A DNA stretch of 64,000 nt from Cyrtodaria siliqua (GCA_037043455.1 JAWPHD010003069.1:62001-126000); one strand, 5' to 3'. Shown: positions 10,848 to 22,959, numbered from the stretch's first letter. Translations and numbers: made by a program. The notes: a model not told the origin generated them from the sequence alone.

Positions 10848-11756
10848 TATACTGGGGAATCATTTAATTTCGTGGGCATTAAATTTCACGGTTCTTTCTA
10901 AAAAGACAATTTCGAGGGGACGTAAATTCGCGCATTTCTGATTATTATTTTTTTAAATCCGTATATTTGTCCATGTTAGCCTAGTGGAAAACATCCGGCA
11001 GTCCATTTTCTGTCGCTTGTTAAATTGCCCAATTAACCATGGGTCATTATATATTAAACACATCCAATTATTGATAATGACACCATTGCTTAACTTTACT
11101 AATTATTTCCTGAGTTTTCTAGTAATTGATCATGCGTACGTTTGACTGGTTTATTGATTTGTTATTCACATTTTATCTCGACCAATACCGCTTGAGTCAT
11201 TGAAAAGATTCAAAATTCGATAGCTATTGTTTTCTTGTTTTCAAAATACAATTGTTTTCATTCCTGTTCTGTATGTTCTTGTTAATAAAATATAACAAAT
11301 AATTTCCATGTTCAATGCAAGTAGAACCCACCCAGTTGTCGAACAAATACAACTAAATACTCGGTAATTGATGACAATGATAACAAACGTTAATACCATT
11401 CGTGAACGATTTACCAATGCACACCTGCAAACGTAAACATCGGTATACTCACTTTGAAAAGTTAAAAAAAAAAACACTAAAGTTTTTGTTTTTTTATTTC
11501 AAAATAAATGTTTAATAAATACATAAACCTATTTTTTGACAACATATAACCTGATTCAATAGTTATTGGCTAAATGATGAGTGCAAAACTGCTATGCGCT
11601 ACTGTACATTATGGATTCCGAATCGTGGCCATTTTCATACTCATTATTAAAACTTCTGGGCATTAAACATTCGTGGGGATTTGATTTTGTGGTTCGGGTC
11701 ATCCTCAAAATCCGCGAAATTAAATCGCCCAGGAATATTGATGATTTCACAGTATA
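10848..11756. mobile_element. TIR element with TATACTG(T/G)G ends
   Basis: The left end TATACTGGGGAATCATTTAA, followed by TTTCGTGGGCATTAAATTTC, is mirrored at the right by GAAATTAAATCGCCCAGG and GATGATTTCACAGTATA. The interior is non-coding. It is a MITE-like element; the inverted ends are imperfect, so the copy is old. Confidence 0.65.
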
Positions 11757-12019
11757 TAAGCTTGATTGACAGAACTATGCATTTATTCCTCTATTAGTTG
11801 ACAGTGTTGGCGTCAGGCTGGTTTGCTCTTGTTAAATATGTCATTTAAGTTAAATAATAAGTTAACTAGCAAAGTATGCAAAATATTTTGGTATAATGTT
11901 GGGTAGTGTTTAATTCTGTGCTAATTATTCTTATGTGTTTTACTTACTATTTATATTAAGTTTGTTAAATATTTATAAATCCATATACATAGTAGAAGTC
12001 TAAGTGACACTAGCTGTGA
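11757..12019. other. AT-rich spacer
   Basis: No feature recognised. Confidence 0.3.
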
Positions 12020-12763
12020 GAATCATAGCTCTTATGGTTTTATAGTCTGTACCTACCACAGAGCTATGACGCGGCCTATAGGGAATATAGGTAGAATAGA
12101 GAATCCTCACTTTCTGAAGACATCAAGCAGTGCCTACATAAACAACCGCCGCATTTCAATTGACTAAACATTACATACCACACATGCATAAAACTCCAAA
12201 ATTTGACAAATTAGGAACGAGACTTCAGACGAGAGCGAGATATTTCAAGAGGAAAGCATTGATTCAAGAAAAACATGTCGGAAAATATATAATGAGTACA
12301 AAAATTGACTAGATCCATGTGATATCCTTCTCTTCGATGAGTTTTATAAATGGACATGTGGTATTTAAAGTTTAGTCAATTGAAATACGTTGGTTGCTTA
12401 TGCAGGCATTACATGACGTTTTCAGAACATTGCCATCAAGTGCAGATGGGGTAGGACCGCATACTCTACCTATAATGTGGAGTGCGTGGTTCAGTGGTAG
12501 AGCGCAAAACTATAGATCGAGAGGACGTGGGTTTGATCCTCGCCACGGCCACGTTATTTATCCTTGCTTAGTACTGGGTCTACCCAGGAAGCCATCGAGA
12601 GTGATTAATCTAAGTTGCAAGAATTTGTTTCGCAATCGATGTAAAATAAATGTAAAATAAGTATGTTTAAACTAAACTAAACTCTACCTATATTCCCTAT
12701 AGACCATCATCTATGCCGTAGCTCTATAGTAGGTCGCTTATAGAACCATAAGAGCTATGATTC
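12020..12763. mobile_element. long-TIR element carrying a nested SINE
   Basis: GAATCATAGCTCTTATGGTT (12020-12039) has its exact reverse complement at 12744-12763. The similarity runs inward for about 80 bp, including CTATAGGGAATATAGGTAGA. Internal sequence is non-coding and is interrupted by the SINE at 12475-12680. Confidence 0.8.
12463..12692 (+). mobile_element. tRNA-derived SINE with 12 bp TSD
   Basis: SINE body 12475-12680 (206 bp). The tRNA-like head contains TGGTTCAGTGGTAGAGCGC (A box) and GGGTTTGATCC (B box), followed by an unrelated body (CTTAGTACTGGGTCTACCC) and an A-rich tail AAACTAAACTAA. The duplication ACTCTACCTATA is at 12463-12474 and 12681-12692. The perfect TSD shows a recent LINE-mediated insertion into the long-TIR element. 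Confidence 0.88.
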
Positions 12764-13254
12764 TTTCAGAGAAAAGGTAACACATGTAATATATAGTAGT
12801 ATTATTAGGTGACAATTGCAGAGGGTAGTGCAATATCACAAAATTTTATTTTTATTTCAAGATATCAACATGATCTTTGTTTTGTTTTTCGTTATACACT
12901 GTGATACAGCATTATAAGCTAGTCATTTGGCCTACTCTGTATGATTTTTGGTTGTCTCTTGAGTGGTGGAAGTAAAAAATACAATAGCTCCAGTGTAAAT
13001 GGTCTTTCTTCAGCCTATTTTGCCTCAAATCTGCAAAGAATGTTCTAGACCCATTCTGCATTTGTATATAAAACAATTTTTTAAGTTCATTGCTCGTATA
13101 TTTAATTAGCACTATAATAGTGGGAATGGCTACTGACCCGCGAAAGGCACTACTGCACGAGGCTCAAATTTAGTGTTGCACAGCTAGCTTACAAATATAA
13201 TATGAAATCCAAAAGTTATTAGTGAAATGATGCTTTCTCAATATTTTAGTTTAT

Positions 13255-13455
13255 AACAGGATGCCTTGGTCACAGAAACGTAGCATCCTTGCCTCGTAAC
13301 TGAAAGGTTATGGTTACGAGTTTGATGTTGCTGTAGAGTATTTGGCTTTGGACCTTAACCAAGTGACTTTCTCCCATTGTTTGGTCTTTTAGAAGGGGAT
13401 TTTAATCCGCCAGACATGCCCATATACTGGAGTCGAACCTCTGGGTTGGTATACT
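13255..13455 (+). mobile_element. possible degenerate tRNA-SINE remnant
   Basis: The phrases CTTGCCTCGTAACTGAAAGGTTATGG and CGAGTTTGATG resemble a decayed tRNA head, and TTTGGACCTTAACCAAGTGA the SINE body. No TSD is seen and the call is weak. Confidence 0.3.
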
Positions 13456-13489
13456 GGTTTCACCTTGTCCGTCCTTGACCGTCTGTCTA

Positions 13490-14260
13490 TCTGAAGATGC
13501 AACTTTGTCCGCTCCATAACTCCTCTCCCCCTCAAGCAACTCTCATAAAACTTCATGGGTGGACTGCCTGTGATGAGAGGATGGCCTTATTGATTTTGAG
13601 GTCAACGGTCAAGGTCACCGGGACCCGACAATGAAAAACCTTGTCCGCTCCATAACTTCTCTCCCCCTGAAGCAAATCTAATGAAACTTCATTGCCTGTG
13701 GTGAGAGGATGACCCCTATTGATTTTGAGATCAGTAGGTCAAAGGTCAAGGTCACCAGGACCCGATAATGAAAAACCTTGTCCGCTCCATAACTCCCCTC
13801 CCCCTGAAGTAAATTTCATGAAACTTCGTAGGTAAAAAGCCTGTGGTGAGAGGATGATTGATTTTGAGGTCAGTAGGTCAAAGGTCTAGGTCACCAAGAC
13901 ACGATAATGAAAAACCTTGTCCGCTTCACAACTCTCCCCCTGAAACAAATCTCATGAAACTTCATAGGTGGACTGCCTGTGGTGAGATGTGATGACTCCT
14001 ATTGATTTTGAGCTCAGTAGGTCAACGGTCACTGGGACCTGACCATGACAATCCTTGTCTGCTCTGTAACTCAACTCCCCTTGAAGCAAATATTATGAAA
14101 CTTAATGAATGGACTGCCTGAGATGAAAAGATGGTCCCTATTGGTTTTGAGGTCAGTAGTTCAAAGGTCAAGGCCACCATTATCTGATAGCGAAAATCCT
14201 CTTCCACTCAATCTTTACTCAAACAGTAGGGTTGGGAATGGGGTGGGGACTGGTAGAGGG
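13490..14260. repeat. tandem array, about 137 bp unit, 5-6 copies
   Basis: The marker TTGTCCGCTCCATAACT recurs at about 13506, 13642, 13779, 13917 and 14053 (the last two degenerate). Each unit also carries CTCCCCCTGAAGCAAAT, ATGAAACTTCAT, CCTGTGGTGAGAGGATG and GGTCAAGGTCACC. The repeat is preceded by CCGTCCTTGACCGTCTGTC, the usual edge of this kind of mollusc dispersed repeat. Confidence 0.85.
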
Positions 14261-14997
14261 GGTATATTAGGCAATAGCTCTAGTTTCTTTTAGGTTAACA
14301 GGGTTACTATAAATAGAAACGGGCATCCTGTTGAAACTTCATTAATGGATTCCTTTCAAGTTTAAGAAGATTGTGGTTTCTGCAGATAATAAGTTTTCTT
14401 CCTACTGTGATTTAATAGTACATAATGTGACTGGGTGGGGTATCATGTCAGGTGTCTACGGTGGGGTATCATATCGTGTCTACGGCAAGGTATTCCAGTG
14501 TGGCAGCACTATAAAGTTAAGCATTGAGGTCACTGATAAAAGTAGACGCCGTCGTCATATGACTGAATGATTGTTAAAAGTGACGTTAAACCCCATACAT
14601 AATTATAGTCTTTACAAGGTAAAGGCACTATATACAATAGTCATGCTTTCTGTGTATTGCTATGCATAAACCTGCTTTCTCTCGTCTCTCCATTCTGTTA
14701 AGTTCTTGTGTAATCGCCATATGTTTACATGCATATATTGCAGTGGGGAATTAAATGCATTTTTCACCAGCTTTGCTGCAATCATTTACAAAAAGGAACG
14801 TCCATACACACACACTACCAGGGGAATAATGTTTGCTAGAAGAACACAGTCTTATTTAAAATTTATTTCTTCATTTGTTAATATGGAAGGCCTTATGGTA
14901 TTTGGTTTCATTGTTAAGATTATCTATGTACATGTAATCGCTTTTATTATTGATGTAACATGCTGTTATTATTGCTGTTATTGGATGCTGCATCTAT
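14261..14997. other. no recognised feature
   Basis: This stretch has a small local duplication (GGTATCATGTCAGGTGTCTACGG-like phrases at 14437-14490) and no convincing exon. The plus-strand ORFs at 14373 and 14706 have no recognisable domain. Confidence 0.3.
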
Positions 14998-15043
14998 ATA
15001 GACTAGCCATACTACCTTACACACGGCCAATAGTGATCTGTTG

Positions 15044-15076
<33 letters not shown>

Positions 15077-17210
15077 GACTTTTTTACAGAGGGTAATACA
15101 CATTTAGTTACAAAACTAATCTTCCATGTGGCCCTCTATTATTTACACATTTACAATACTTATTGGCAAATTGGTCAAACATAATGAATAAGAGAATAGA
15201 CTAGCCATACTACCTTATACACTACCTATAGTGATCTATTGTAGGGAGACTAGCCATACTGCCTTACACACGGCCTATAGTGATCTATTTTATGTAGACT
15301 AGCCATACTACCCTACACACGGCCTATAGTGATCTATTGTATGTAGAGTAGCCATACTACCCAAAGACGCGGCCAGTTGTGATCTATTGTATGTAGACTA
15401 GCCATACTACCCAAAGACGTGGCCAATAGTGATCTATTGTATGTAGACTAGCCATACTAACTTACACACGGCCTATAGTGATCTATTGTATATAGACTAG
15501 CCATACTACCTTACACACGGCCTATAGTGATCTATTGTATGTAGACTAGCCATACTACCTTACACACGGCCTATAGTGATCTATTGTATATAGACTAGCC
15601 ATACTGCCTTACACACGGCCTATAGGGATCTATTGTATGTAGACTAGCCATACTACCCAAAGACGTGGCCAATAGTGATCTATTGTATGTAGACTAGCCA
15701 TACTACCTTACACACGGCCTATAGTGATCTAATGTATGTAGACTAGCCATACTGCCTTACACACGGCCTATAGTGATCTATTGTATGTAGAGTAGCCCTT
15801 ACACACGGCCTATAGTGATCTAATGTATGTAGACTAGCCATACTGCCTTACACACGGCCAATAGTGATCTGTTGTATATAGACTAGCCATACTACCTTAC
15901 ACACGGCCTATAGTGATCTATTGTATGTAGAGTAGCCCTTACACACGGCCTATAGTGATCTAATGTATGTAGACTAGCCATACTGCCTTACACACGGCCT
16001 ATAGTGATCTGTTGTATTTAGAGTAGCCATACTACCCAAAGACGCGGCCAATAGTGATCTATTGTATGTAGGCTAGCCCTACTACCTAATACACGGCCAA
16101 TAGTGATCTATTGTATGTAGACTAGCCATACTACCTTACACACGGCCTATAGTGATCTATTGTATGTAGGCCAGCCGTACTACCTTACAAACGGCCTATA
16201 GTGATCTATTGTATGTAGACTAGCCATACTACCTTACACATGGCCTATAGTGATCTATTGTATGTAGACTAGCCATACTACCTTACACAAGGCCTATTGT
16301 GATCTATTGTATGTAGAGTAGCCATACTACCCAAAGACGCGGCCAATAGTGATCTATTGTATGTAGGCTAGCCCTACTACCTAATACACGGCCAATAGTG
16401 ATCTATTGTATGTAGACTAGCCATACTACCTTACACACGGCCTATAGTGATCTATTGTATGTAGGCTAGCCGTACTACCTTACAAACGGCCATAGTGATC
16501 TATTGTATGTAGACTAGCCATACTACCTTACACATGGCCTATAGTGATCTATTGTATGTAGACTAGCCATACTACCTTACACAAGGCCTATTGTGATCTA
16601 TTGTATGTAGAGTAGCCATACTACCCAAAGACGCGGCCAATAGTGATCTATTGTATGTAGGCTAGCCCTACTACCTAATACACGGCCAATAGTGATCTAT
16701 TGTATGTAGACTAGCCATACTACCTTACACACGGCCTATAGTGATCTATTGTATGTAGACTAGCCATACTACCTTACACAAGGCCTATTGTGATCTATTG
16801 TATGTAAGGTAGCCATACTACCCAAAAGACGCGGCCAATAGTGATCTATTGTATGTAGGCTAGCCCTACTACCTAATACACGGCCAATAGTGATCTATTG
16901 TATGTAGAGTAGCCATACTACCTTACAAACGGCCTATAGTGATCTATTGTATGTAGACTAGCCATACTACCTTACACACGGCCTATAGTGATCTATTGTA
17001 TGTAGACTAGCCATACTACCTTACACAAGGCCTATTGTGATCTATTGTATGTAGAGTAGCCATACTACCCAAAGACGCGGCCAATAGTGATCTATTGTAT
17101 GTAGGCTAGCCCTACTACCTAATACACGGCCAATAGTGATCTATTGTATGTAGACTAGCCATACTGCCTTACACACAGCCAACAATACTGCCTTACACAC
17201 AGCCAACAGT
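14998..17210. repeat. 49 bp minisatellite with higher-order structure
   Basis: The unit is GACTAGCCATACTACCTTAC, ACACGGCCTATAGTGATC, TATTGTATGTA. One copy (14998-15045) is separated from the rest by an AAT microsatellite and about 120 bp of other sequence. About 40 copies follow from about 15199. Variant units CCCAAAGACGCGGCC and CTAATACACGGCC always come as a pair, at about 16021, 16316, 16610, 16807 and 17054 (steps of 6, 6, 4 and 5 units), so blocks were duplicated. On the minus strand each unit reads CCGTGT|GTAAGGTAGTA, a good splice-donor match. Confidence 0.93.
15046..15077 (+). repeat. (AAT)n microsatellite
   Basis: About ten uninterrupted AAT triplets, starting exactly where the first 49 bp unit breaks off (GTATATAATAATAAT). 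Confidence 0.95.
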
Positions 17211-18408
17211 TTTCGTTATTCTAATCTTTATTCATAAACATGACTTGGGAGAGTGATATTGAAAACAGTGCAAGTGTGCAACGCGGACAACTTCCGTCGG
17301 TATATGCTGAGACTGTGGAATAGCCATTTAGTTTGAAATGTCAAATGTATTTATGCACTATTTTGAAATAAAAGTATTAGTAAACCATTATATCTCAATT
17401 GGCTTATCTAGGAGATAGAACCGTGACCTTGACCTCACATGAGGTCAGTTGATCAAACATTAAATATATTGGCTGGTGTGCTGTACCAATAGTAAATATA
17501 ATTGCAGCGGAGGTTTATTTATTTCAATGCTGTTACTATACTGAAATAAATAAATTTAGCACATAAATAACATGGTAAATCCCATTGAGCAGATTCAAGG
17601 CTATGTGCTTCAGCCGCCATTAACAATATAATTAACATAGTATATGCAGGACATTATTTTTAAACGATATCTGCGAAAAAAGTAGCAACATGTTTTAATT
17701 TATCTGCTTTATTGAAATTATAATTTGGTTATGATTTCAATATAAAGGGAGATAATTTAAAACTTTGGTTCGTAATTTCATTATAATGACAAGCTTAATG
17801 TCAATTATTTTTGCATTTTTTATCACTCGAAACCCAGAATAGTTATTTAATAAAGTTTAACCCTGTTCTTATATTATTCTTATTTTTAATTATAAAACTG
17901 TTGTTTTATATCAATGGGAGATAACTTTACAAATAGTGAAAAAACAAGAACACCTTCTGACATGCCGAAGTTATCAAAAGCTTCACAATATAAAATAAAC
18001 ATTCAGTTTCTTTAAGCTAGATATGCAAAAAGACTGTGCTAAACTTATTTCTTTCAGTATATATGCTACAACCAGACTGCCTAGTATGTGGCCTATAGTG
18101 ATAATTATAGAGTAAATATTATTTACAACAGGTTTAAAAATGAATTTGGCATTAAAATAAAACTTAAAACACATCATGTATACCTTGTTTATTACTACCA
18201 TACGATATCCATATTTCAATACTGTGAATGTTCTATAAAACCTTGACTTATTATATAAAATAATGGCTTAACAAAGCAAGGCCAAAGAGAGACTGTAGAT
18301 GCTCTACTAGATAGCATGGCTCTTCTAACAGAAGATGAAGATAGGTATGTTTTCTGTCGATCTTGTGTGAAATAACCGTCATCTGTAAAGCTGCATCAGA
18401 GAAGACCA
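17211..18408. other. no gene recognised
   Basis: AT-rich sequence. TTTATTTATTTCAATGC...ACTGAAATAAATAAA at 17510-17555 is a local hairpin. No exon with matching splice sites was found. Confidence 0.3.
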
Positions 18409-18990
18409 TTTTTTTTAGCTCAAAGTGAGCTATTGTGACAAGTTTTTGTCTGTCGTTGTATGTCCCATTAACTTTTGCTTAAACAATTTCTCATAAACCG
18501 CTTGGCTGATTTTGAGCATACTTCATATGGATGATATTTAGATCAATAGCTTTCAAGATTGGTCTAATTAGGTCAACACATCCAGATGGCCACCATTACT
18601 ATAAATAACCAAAACTTTCAAAATCTCAAGACGTGCAATACACTTTTACTCTTTTTTTTTTAGCATTGATCGCCACTTACTAAACTATCAAGTTTGCGTC
18701 TTTTGTCTGCATCAAATATTCAATATGGCCACCATGGCGAAGTTGACATCAATATGAGTTATAAAGGGAAATGTATACAAATGACATCTTAAACTGGTGT
18801 CAGTATTTCAATGAAACTGTTGCTAAAAATAGACAAAAACAAATTCTCCAAAACAAATTATTCAATGCCAATAACATTTCATGACTAGATTTTGTAAACA
18901 TCATCTGCTCAACTCATATTGGATACCAACATGAATAAAGTATGAGTTGTTTCCCTTTGAATAAAATATATAGTGTACTATTTTTGTACA
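18409..18990. repeat. TTTTAGCTCAAAGTGAGC-type dispersed repeat
   Basis: It opens with TTTTTTTAGCTCAAAGTGAGCTATTGTGAC, a hairpin (AGCTCAaagTGAGCT), then TTGTCTGTCGTTG. The sequence style matches the other dispersed repeats here (ATTTCTCATAAACCGCTTGG, ATGGCCACCAT). It is non-coding and only the left edge is clear. Confidence 0.45.
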
Positions 18991-18995
18991 TAGCC

Positions 18996-19486
18996 TTAAA
19001 TGGACAATGTCCGTAACTTTCAGCTTATAAAACACACACTAATTACGTTCACAAACATTAGACACTAAACATTATTGAATATTTACTAATTAAATGCAAG
19101 ATTGTTTAACGGATTTCAATCGCAGTGCAAAAAAATAAGTGCTGCTTTGTGCGTTTGAACTTGCAGCCCAAACTGAAATTACACTCTCGGGCAATAAAAG
19201 GGAGCGCACGATAGTCGACGTGGCTCCTGACTGAGCTAAGCGGCCTATACATATTATGCAATACAACCTAATGCGCTAATGGAAGTCACGTGATCGCAGA
19301 AAAGGTAAATAATGTGGGTCCCACATAATAATAATTAAAAAAAATAATTTCAAATTCACGAATGTATTACTACAGACTTCTTTGGGTCTATGATCAAGTT
19401 TTCATGTATACATTTCACTGAATAAAAGTCAGACAGTTATTTGGTTATGCTCAATATCTGCTTACTTACGCACAGTGTCCCTTTAA
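18996..19486. mobile_element. MITE, TTAAANGGACANTGTNCGTAA ends
   Basis: The left end TTAAATGGACAATGTCCGTA and the reverse complement of the right end TTAAAGGGACACTGTGCGTA match at 17 of 20 positions. The 491 bp interior has no ORF. Confidence 0.65.
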
Positions 19487-19829
19487 CAGGTCCATAACTA
19501 GTGGTGATTCTTGATGTTAATTCTATTGGGATACTATTATTATTGGTGGAACAACCATTGCAATACTGTTGCTACTGCTGATCTGCTATTGCAAAAGTAC
19601 TACAACAGACTAAAATGCAGCTTTAGTATTATTCTAAACTTGTTTGGTACCTGTTTGTACTAAAAGAAAGAATACATCCATTTTAGAATTTCTAGGTATC
19701 CACTTTCTGCAGCTTAAGACATTTTAAGTATTGGAACTGGTCTTTAATACAAAGATACTATTCTGACAGGTTTGGTGGAAAAAAGTTGAGATAAAACTAA
19801 AATAATATGTAAATTAACCAAATTTTCAA

Positions 19830-20000
19830 AACATCGATAGTTGAGGGTAACTACTGCAATTGTTACTGAAATTTGAATTTATTGTCAATATAGTCACATT
19901 GGGGTGCTCAATATTGCGATGCATCGATAGTTCAAAATATCGTCACATTGGGGTGCACACAATTGCAATGCATCAATAGTTCACTGTATTGTTACATTCC
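19830..20000. repeat. short degenerate tandem repeat
   Basis: Two to three copies of a unit of about 60-75 bp with CATC(G/A)ATAGTT and GTCACATTGGGGTGC. Confidence 0.5.
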
Positions 20001-20448
20001 AGGCTGTTACCAATCCGGCATAAACTGGTTAAGAGAATAACTAATAAATATGGCAAGTTTCAGTGAAATATGTCCATACATCCTTCTCTGAACCTGGTCC
20101 ATTGCTTAAATGAGAACTTACACATTCTATAAACCAACAAAATTAATATGGAGATATGGAGTTTAATAAACAATCATAAAGTATGTTTGGTGTATAGCAG
20201 TTCTAATTTGAGCACTTCCATTTAAATTAAAGGGCAGCACGATATAGGTCGAGTCTGACTGTATCTGAGGAAGTCGGTTCCAACCTTGAATCATCAAGGT
20301 TTTAAGAATGGCGAATATAAACATTTCAAATGACCATCCACTGAGTCGACTACAGCCATTTGAACCTTTATGAGATGATATATTTGGAGAACCTTTTTTA
20401 ACATTATCAGACGTTACGTGGGGTTGAGACACAGTTTCTGGTTCAGGT

Positions 20449-20575
20449 TTATGACTCAAAACCTCTGCGGGATGACGGAAGCACTTTGGAACTCAAATTT
20501 GTCCACGCCTTGGATAACCGACTGTCACATGATGCTACAAATGGATCAACACAGTGCACAAATTCATTCCATTTC
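20449..20575 (-). CDS. candidate 3' exon of unidentified minus-strand gene
   Basis: The acceptor TTATTTCCAG is followed by G AAA TGG and an open frame reading KWNEFVHCVDPFVASCDSRL, then SKAWTNLSS, ending at TAA 20451-20449. The frame needs two bases from the previous exon, but exon 21750-21920 leaves one. Either a small exon lies between, or the real frame is the short one that stops after about 12 residues. A third frame (20163-20440) is also open. The exon is plausible but unproven and no family was recognised. Confidence 0.4.
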
Positions 20576-21033
20576 CTGGAAATAAAATAAATCAACAAAC
20601 AGAACAACAAATGTCAGAAAGACAATATAAAGTCTTTAAAAAATGAAATTATACAACAAGATGCTCCTTGTGTAAGATTAAAAGAAACAATAGGGTAAAA
20701 TACAACCAGAGTTACGAGAACTTAGTAAATCATACAAGCCTATAATATTTTTGTGGCAAACATATCTGTAAAGTTTCACACATTACAACTTAATAGTTGC
20801 AGAGATATAATCTTACATGCTCAAGGAAACCCAGATTGAATGGGTACAAGGTTCTCTACCTATTCTTCAAATAGTTAAGATAAAAATGATTTGCGAAAAT
20901 TTTCAAAATTTCTGGCCTTTAGCTCGTTTCCTTTTTTTTTTCTTTTTTGGAGTGATGTGAAACCATCTCATCTTCCTCTCTGTCCCAATATGACCTTACG
21001 TGTGATAACAGCATTTCCTTTCTTTTTGGAAGG

Positions 21034-21346
21034 GGGTTGGTGTGGCCCAGTGGATAGCATGAAGGACTCGGGTTCAAGCCTCAGTGGTACAGCTGAGTTT
21101 TGTGTGTTTCTGGACAAGGCACTTTACCTTACTCTCGTACGTCGGTTGGGAAAGTAAACTGGGCGGTCATGCGTATGTCTATGTCACGTGTAAGTCTATC
21201 CTCCGAGCAACTTAAAGAACTACAGGAATCTATTCGATAGTAAGAGTAGGGAAGGTTTCTGGATTCCTATGTATCCTTTTCTTCTCTCTAGGGCGGCTCT
21301 AAATAACCTTTAGTGTTGATGAGCCTTGAAACAACATTCATTTTTT
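21034..21346 (+). mobile_element. tRNA-derived SINE, second family
   Basis: TGGCCCAGTGGATAGCAT (A box) and GGGTTCAAGCCTC (B box) start a body of about 310 bp that ends GGGCGGCTCTAAATAACC...GATGAGCC...AACAACATTCATT. The same 3' end is present alone at 35717-35795 in inverted orientation, which supports a repeat family. The ORF at 20891-21157 crosses the SINE head and is not a gene. Confidence 0.75.
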
Positions 21347-21749
21347 GGGGGGGAGGGACCATGGGAGGAGCTCGACTTGTGAGGAAATGTCAATTCTTAC
21401 GGATGGCAGCATTTGTACAGTACTGGTTCTACCCAGGAAAAGTGGGTGGTCTGCTTCAACCACAAAAAATATATCGTCATATATAACCTTACATGTGTTG
21501 AAAATGACGTAAATCACTATACAAACAAACAAACAAATCAAGAGGGGACTGCAATCAATGTGTACCCAACCCACCCAAGTATTCATCCTAGTCCAAATGT
21601 ATGTAGTCAAATCCGCTTACAAAGTCACCCATGCCACAAAATGTGATAAAATAAGGTAAAATGTCTGATGTTGCTGAAGTGGAGCTTGGCAAGTCTTGTT
21701 TTTCTTGCATCTGACCCGACTAGTTTTGTGGATGAAAGAAACAACTAAC
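21347..21749. other. intron of the minus-strand gene
   Basis: Contains a GGGGGGGAGGG tract at the SINE edge and no convincing exon; the minus ORF 21338-21610 has no recognisable domain. Confidence 0.35.
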
Positions 21750-21920
21750 CTGCATCCCATATCTCTGCCAGTTGCTCAAACTTGGCAGATGGTCCAGTAA
21801 TGCTGAACCAGTGCACCCAGTGGTTTATACAACTACAGCTTGCGTTGGCATCCTGTATTGTACCAACGACACACAACAAGTGCTTCTCCAGGTCTGAAGG
21901 CAATGTAATACATAGGTGAG
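21750..21920 (-). CDS. exon of unidentified minus-strand gene
   Basis: The acceptor is TTTCATAACAG and the donor GATGCAG|GTTAGTTG. The 171 nt exon is open only in the frame fixed by the preceding exon (G plus CT gives Ala): AHLCITLPSDLEKHLLCVVG, then TIQDANASCSCINHWVHW and FSITGPSAKFEQLAEIWDA. It is rich in Cys, Trp and hydrophobic residues and looks like part of a helical-repeat protein. No known family was recognised. It was called from splice sites and phase; no long ORF marks it. Confidence 0.8.
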
Positions 21921-22127
21921 CTGTTATGAAATAATTACATAATGGAAGTATGTAATATTATTTTAATAAATATTATTGCAATTTATGTCCAAAGTTTTAT
22001 AAAGACTGTCAAGCCCTAAGTCATTATTGATTTACGAATACAAGACAAGGTGTGGGAAAAAGACATTTAAATGAAGTTCTAGGATAATGCACGTACATTA
22101 TAAGTTTCATAAAGATCCATCCATTAC

Positions 22128-22187
22128 CTGATTGGAATGCACATGCCTTGGATGCAATACCTTTCAAGATACTCATGATGGATGACT
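22128..22187 (-). CDS. exon of unidentified minus-strand gene
   Basis: A 60 nt exon between CTTGACAG and CAATCAG|GTAATG. It encodes (E)SSIMSILKGIASKACAFQS. Its start phase (G from the previous exon plus AG gives Glu) and end phase (G plus CT gives Ala) both match the neighbours at 22682-22858 and 21750-21920, which is the main evidence. The flanking sequence is also open in another frame for 130 nt, but that frame does not join to either neighbour. Confidence 0.7.
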
Positions 22188-22681
22188 CTGTCAAGTGTCA
22201 AGAATGATGTCGGCACGGTGACAGTCAGGCAGTCTACGATCTCTACTGCCATCGCCAGATCTCTGTAAAAGTCAGGACAATACCGTAATTGCCAGAGTAT
22301 AATCTGCCACCTTTCATAAGAACCACCACAAATATGACAAATACTCTATTATATAGAAGGTGCAAAATATACTTGGTTATAATAGAATCCAGTGAATATA
22401 TCATAACATGTCATGGGAAAGACAGCAGAGTTTGAAACTCTCTCTCAGTCCTATCATTAATGATCCACTTAGTAACACATGATTTATGTGCGAAGAGGTT
22501 AAAAGGTTATGCATTGCCATGGAAACAATCATTGTTTATGATGGTATAATTTAATATCTTTTCATGTTCTGGAAAATAACCCTGCACTCTCATTACATTT
22601 TTTCCAATACATAATGTATATTATTTTCATGTGAAACACATTCATTTGGTAATTGTCGAGCCTGTTTATGGATATTAATAC

Positions 22682-22858
22682 CTTCTTCATTACTTGCAGG
22701 ATTTTCACCAGACTCCACAAGAATGTTCATTATATGGATTCGCTGTTTACTCCGCTTGTAGTATGCCTCCATGTTGCATGCCACAGATGGACATAGCCGA
22801 ATCGTGCATCTGGTGTACGTCGCACGTGGGATGGTACTGGTTTGTTGCCCGAGTGGCC
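22682..22858 (-). CDS. exon of unidentified minus-strand gene
   Basis: The acceptor is CGTTTCCCATTACAG and the donor GAAGAAG|GTATTAAT. The 177 nt exon reads PLGQQTSTIPRATYTRCTIR, then LCPSVACNMEAYYKRSKQ, RIHIMNILVESGENPASNEE. It enters with one base carried over and leaves one base. No motif was recognised. Upstream in the minus direction is a tandem array (22960-23665), so the preceding exon is distant. It could be the 50.9-63 kb exon set or a separate gene. Confidence 0.75.
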
Positions 22859-22959
22859 CTGTAATGGGAAACGAGGTGGTGCAAATATAGCAATCAATAG
22901 GTCGTCATTCAGCGATACCCCACCAAGAGAACATAAAATGCAGAACCTATACCCTAAAT

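Noticed and set aside
12475..12550. tRNA gene
   Set aside because: A and B boxes are present but the acceptor stem does not pair well, and the sequence continues into a SINE body and tail inside a 12 bp TSD.
6801..17210. Regular repeats that resemble CRISPR arrays (53 bp and 49 bp units)
   Set aside because: Units are contiguous without unique spacers, and the genome is eukaryotic with introns.
18277..18338. Plus-strand exon (open frame ending GAAGATAG|GTATGT)
   Set aside because: The sequence resembles the dispersed phrase GATGCTCTACTNGNTANNATGGCTCTT seen at 53650, and there is no good acceptor or neighbour in phase.
20163..20459. 98-residue minus-strand ORF (SHKPEPETVSQPHVTSDN)
   Set aside because: It may be 3' UTR or an out-of-frame continuation of exon 20449-20575; no splice site or homology supports it.
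22135..22265. Longer exon reading DLAMAVEIVDCLTVTVPTSF on the minus strand
   Set aside because: The frame is open, but neither end joins the neighbouring exons in phase; the shorter exon 22128-22187 does on both sides. It could still be an alternative exon.
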